A DNA stretch of 64,000 bases from Fidelibacterota bacterium (lineage in GTDB: Bacteria; Pseudomonadota; Alphaproteobacteria; Rhodospirillales; Rhodospirillaceae). A program made the position numbers and the translations under genes. Location: the NCBI GenBank assembly GCA_947476625.1, contig CANJRA010000001.1, forward strand, positions 389,665 through 453,664. Reading direction: 5' to 3'. Positions 63,557 to 64,000 of the stretch are shown here, piece after piece; position 1 is the stretch's first letter; every line of letters begins with the position of its first letter. The notes beneath the pieces were generated by a model that had not been told where the DNA came from, ran no database searches, and was given only the letters and a program-made list of their open reading frames with translations.

Positions 63557-63731
63557 GGCGCGGAGCCTAGGCCATGGTCCGGAAAAGGGAAAGCCGGTTT
63601 TAGGTTAACGCCGCCGGCACGGCCGCCCGTGCCAAGCTTGAAAGATATCCACAGCCGGGGTCCCATCCGCACCCCCTTAAGGCTTTGTTTTGCCGAGGTT
63701 TGGCGCCGTTTCCTAGGCTGCGTCTCCCGGC

Positions 63732-63760
63732 TTGTCACTGCCCGACCAACCCTCTATAAG
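63732..63760 (+). promoter_or_regulatory. Promoter of tRNA-Lys
   Basis: TTGTCA (63732-63737) and TATAAG (63755-63760) are separated by exactly 17 bp, a near-consensus sigma-70 promoter. A GC-rich discriminator (ACGCGC) follows, as expected for stringently controlled tRNA genes. The start would be near 63767, about 38 bases before the tRNA. Confidence 0.7.
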
Positions 63761-63804
63761 ACGCGCTTCCGGACCTTCCTGCCCGGCTTCATTGCCGGTC
63801 CCCA

Positions 63805-63880
<76 letters not shown>

Positions 63881-63920
63881 CCTTTTCCCTATAAATATCA
63901 ATAACTTAAAAAAGCAGTGT

Positions 63921-63947
63921 GGATGCTGCCCCCTCAGGGGGCCATCC
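63921..63947 (+). terminator. Hairpin downstream of tRNA-Lys
   Basis: GCCCCC and GGGGGC pair around a 3-base loop (TCA), and GGATG/CATCC extend the stem. A TAAAAA stretch rather than T follows, so termination is uncertain. It lies about 40 bp past the tRNA. Confidence 0.5.
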
Positions 63948-64000
63948 TAAAAACCGGACATTGACCGGACGCGTAGATAATTTCATCTCAGCATGAAAAT

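Larger units (their letters stand above)
63381..63804. other. Region between the ABC transporter and tRNA-Lys
   Basis: These 424 bp carry the terminator at 63426-63458, the 24-codon ORF at 63482-63556 and the tRNA-Lys promoter at 63732-63760. The rest is open-frame shadow with no supported gene. Confidence 0.45.

Overview
The window looks like core chromosome of a free-living alphaproteobacterium, GC-rich at roughly 60% by eye. The gene order fits a Rhodospirillales-like or Micropepsales-like lineage: dnaB-alr-mlaEF-radA-cvpA-purF, rpsF-rpsR-DUF2232-rplI, fabD-fabG-acpP-fabF-mltG, lptF-lptD-surA-pdxA-ksgA, and miaA followed by ilv/leu and mreBCD-mrdA-rodA. That taxonomic guess comes from synteny and protein style, not from a database search. 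No prophage, CRISPR array, insertion sequence or obvious defence island is visible.

Layout. 1-5.9 kb: tail of a probable response regulator, an ArsC/Spx-like reductase, an orphan 25-codon ORF with its own promoter-like sequence, a DUF2794 protein, a small lipoprotein, and the outer-membrane assembly set YfgM-like/BamB followed by the GTPase Der. 5.9-16.2 kb (minus strand): a Do-type periplasmic protease, then the tight operon dnaB-alr-mlaE-mlaF-radA-cvpA-purF-SDR. 16.5-20.5 kb: two small membrane-anchored coiled-coil proteins, UppP, and a CobW GTPase with a WD40 partner. 20.5-22.9 kb: ribosomal proteins S6, S18 and L9 with a DUF2232 membrane protein. 23-31 kb: fatty-acid synthesis (fabD, fabG, acpP, fabF), mltG, a TerC protein, an SDR, yicC and gmk. 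31-37.8 kb (minus): lptF, lptD, surA, pdxA and ksgA, with no lptG next to lptF. 37.8-46.5 kb: a secreted hypothetical protein, an OmpA porin, a GlcD-type FAD oxidase, a Sua5-type protein, leucyl aminopeptidase, a broken small gene, DUF1015 and MiaA. 46.6-52 kb: ilvB, ilvH, ilvC, leuA. 52-57.6 kb: the rod-shape operon mreB-mreC-mreD-mrdA-rodA. 57.6-63.4 kb: an AraC regulator divergent from a TonB-dependent receptor, then an ABC half-transporter. 63.8 kb: tRNA-Lys(CTT).

How the genes fit together. Envelope construction dominates: Lpt and Bam transport to the outer membrane, SurA and a Do-like protease for periplasmic folding and quality control, Mla lipid transport, Alr, UppP, MltG, PBP2 and RodA for peptidoglycan, MreBCD for shape, and the fab genes for acyl chains. 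Housekeeping replication, translation and branched-chain amino-acid genes are interleaved.

The main oddities are two genes with an in-frame stop codon each: TGA inside the signal peptide of the OmpA porin, and TAG at codon 25 of a 98-codon gene beside pepA. Others are the missing lptG, two tiny orphan ORFs next to structured or terminator sequences, a 16-bp perfect palindrome between the AraC regulator and the TonB receptor, and low-complexity tails on S6, L9 and Der. No clearly new multi-gene system was found.
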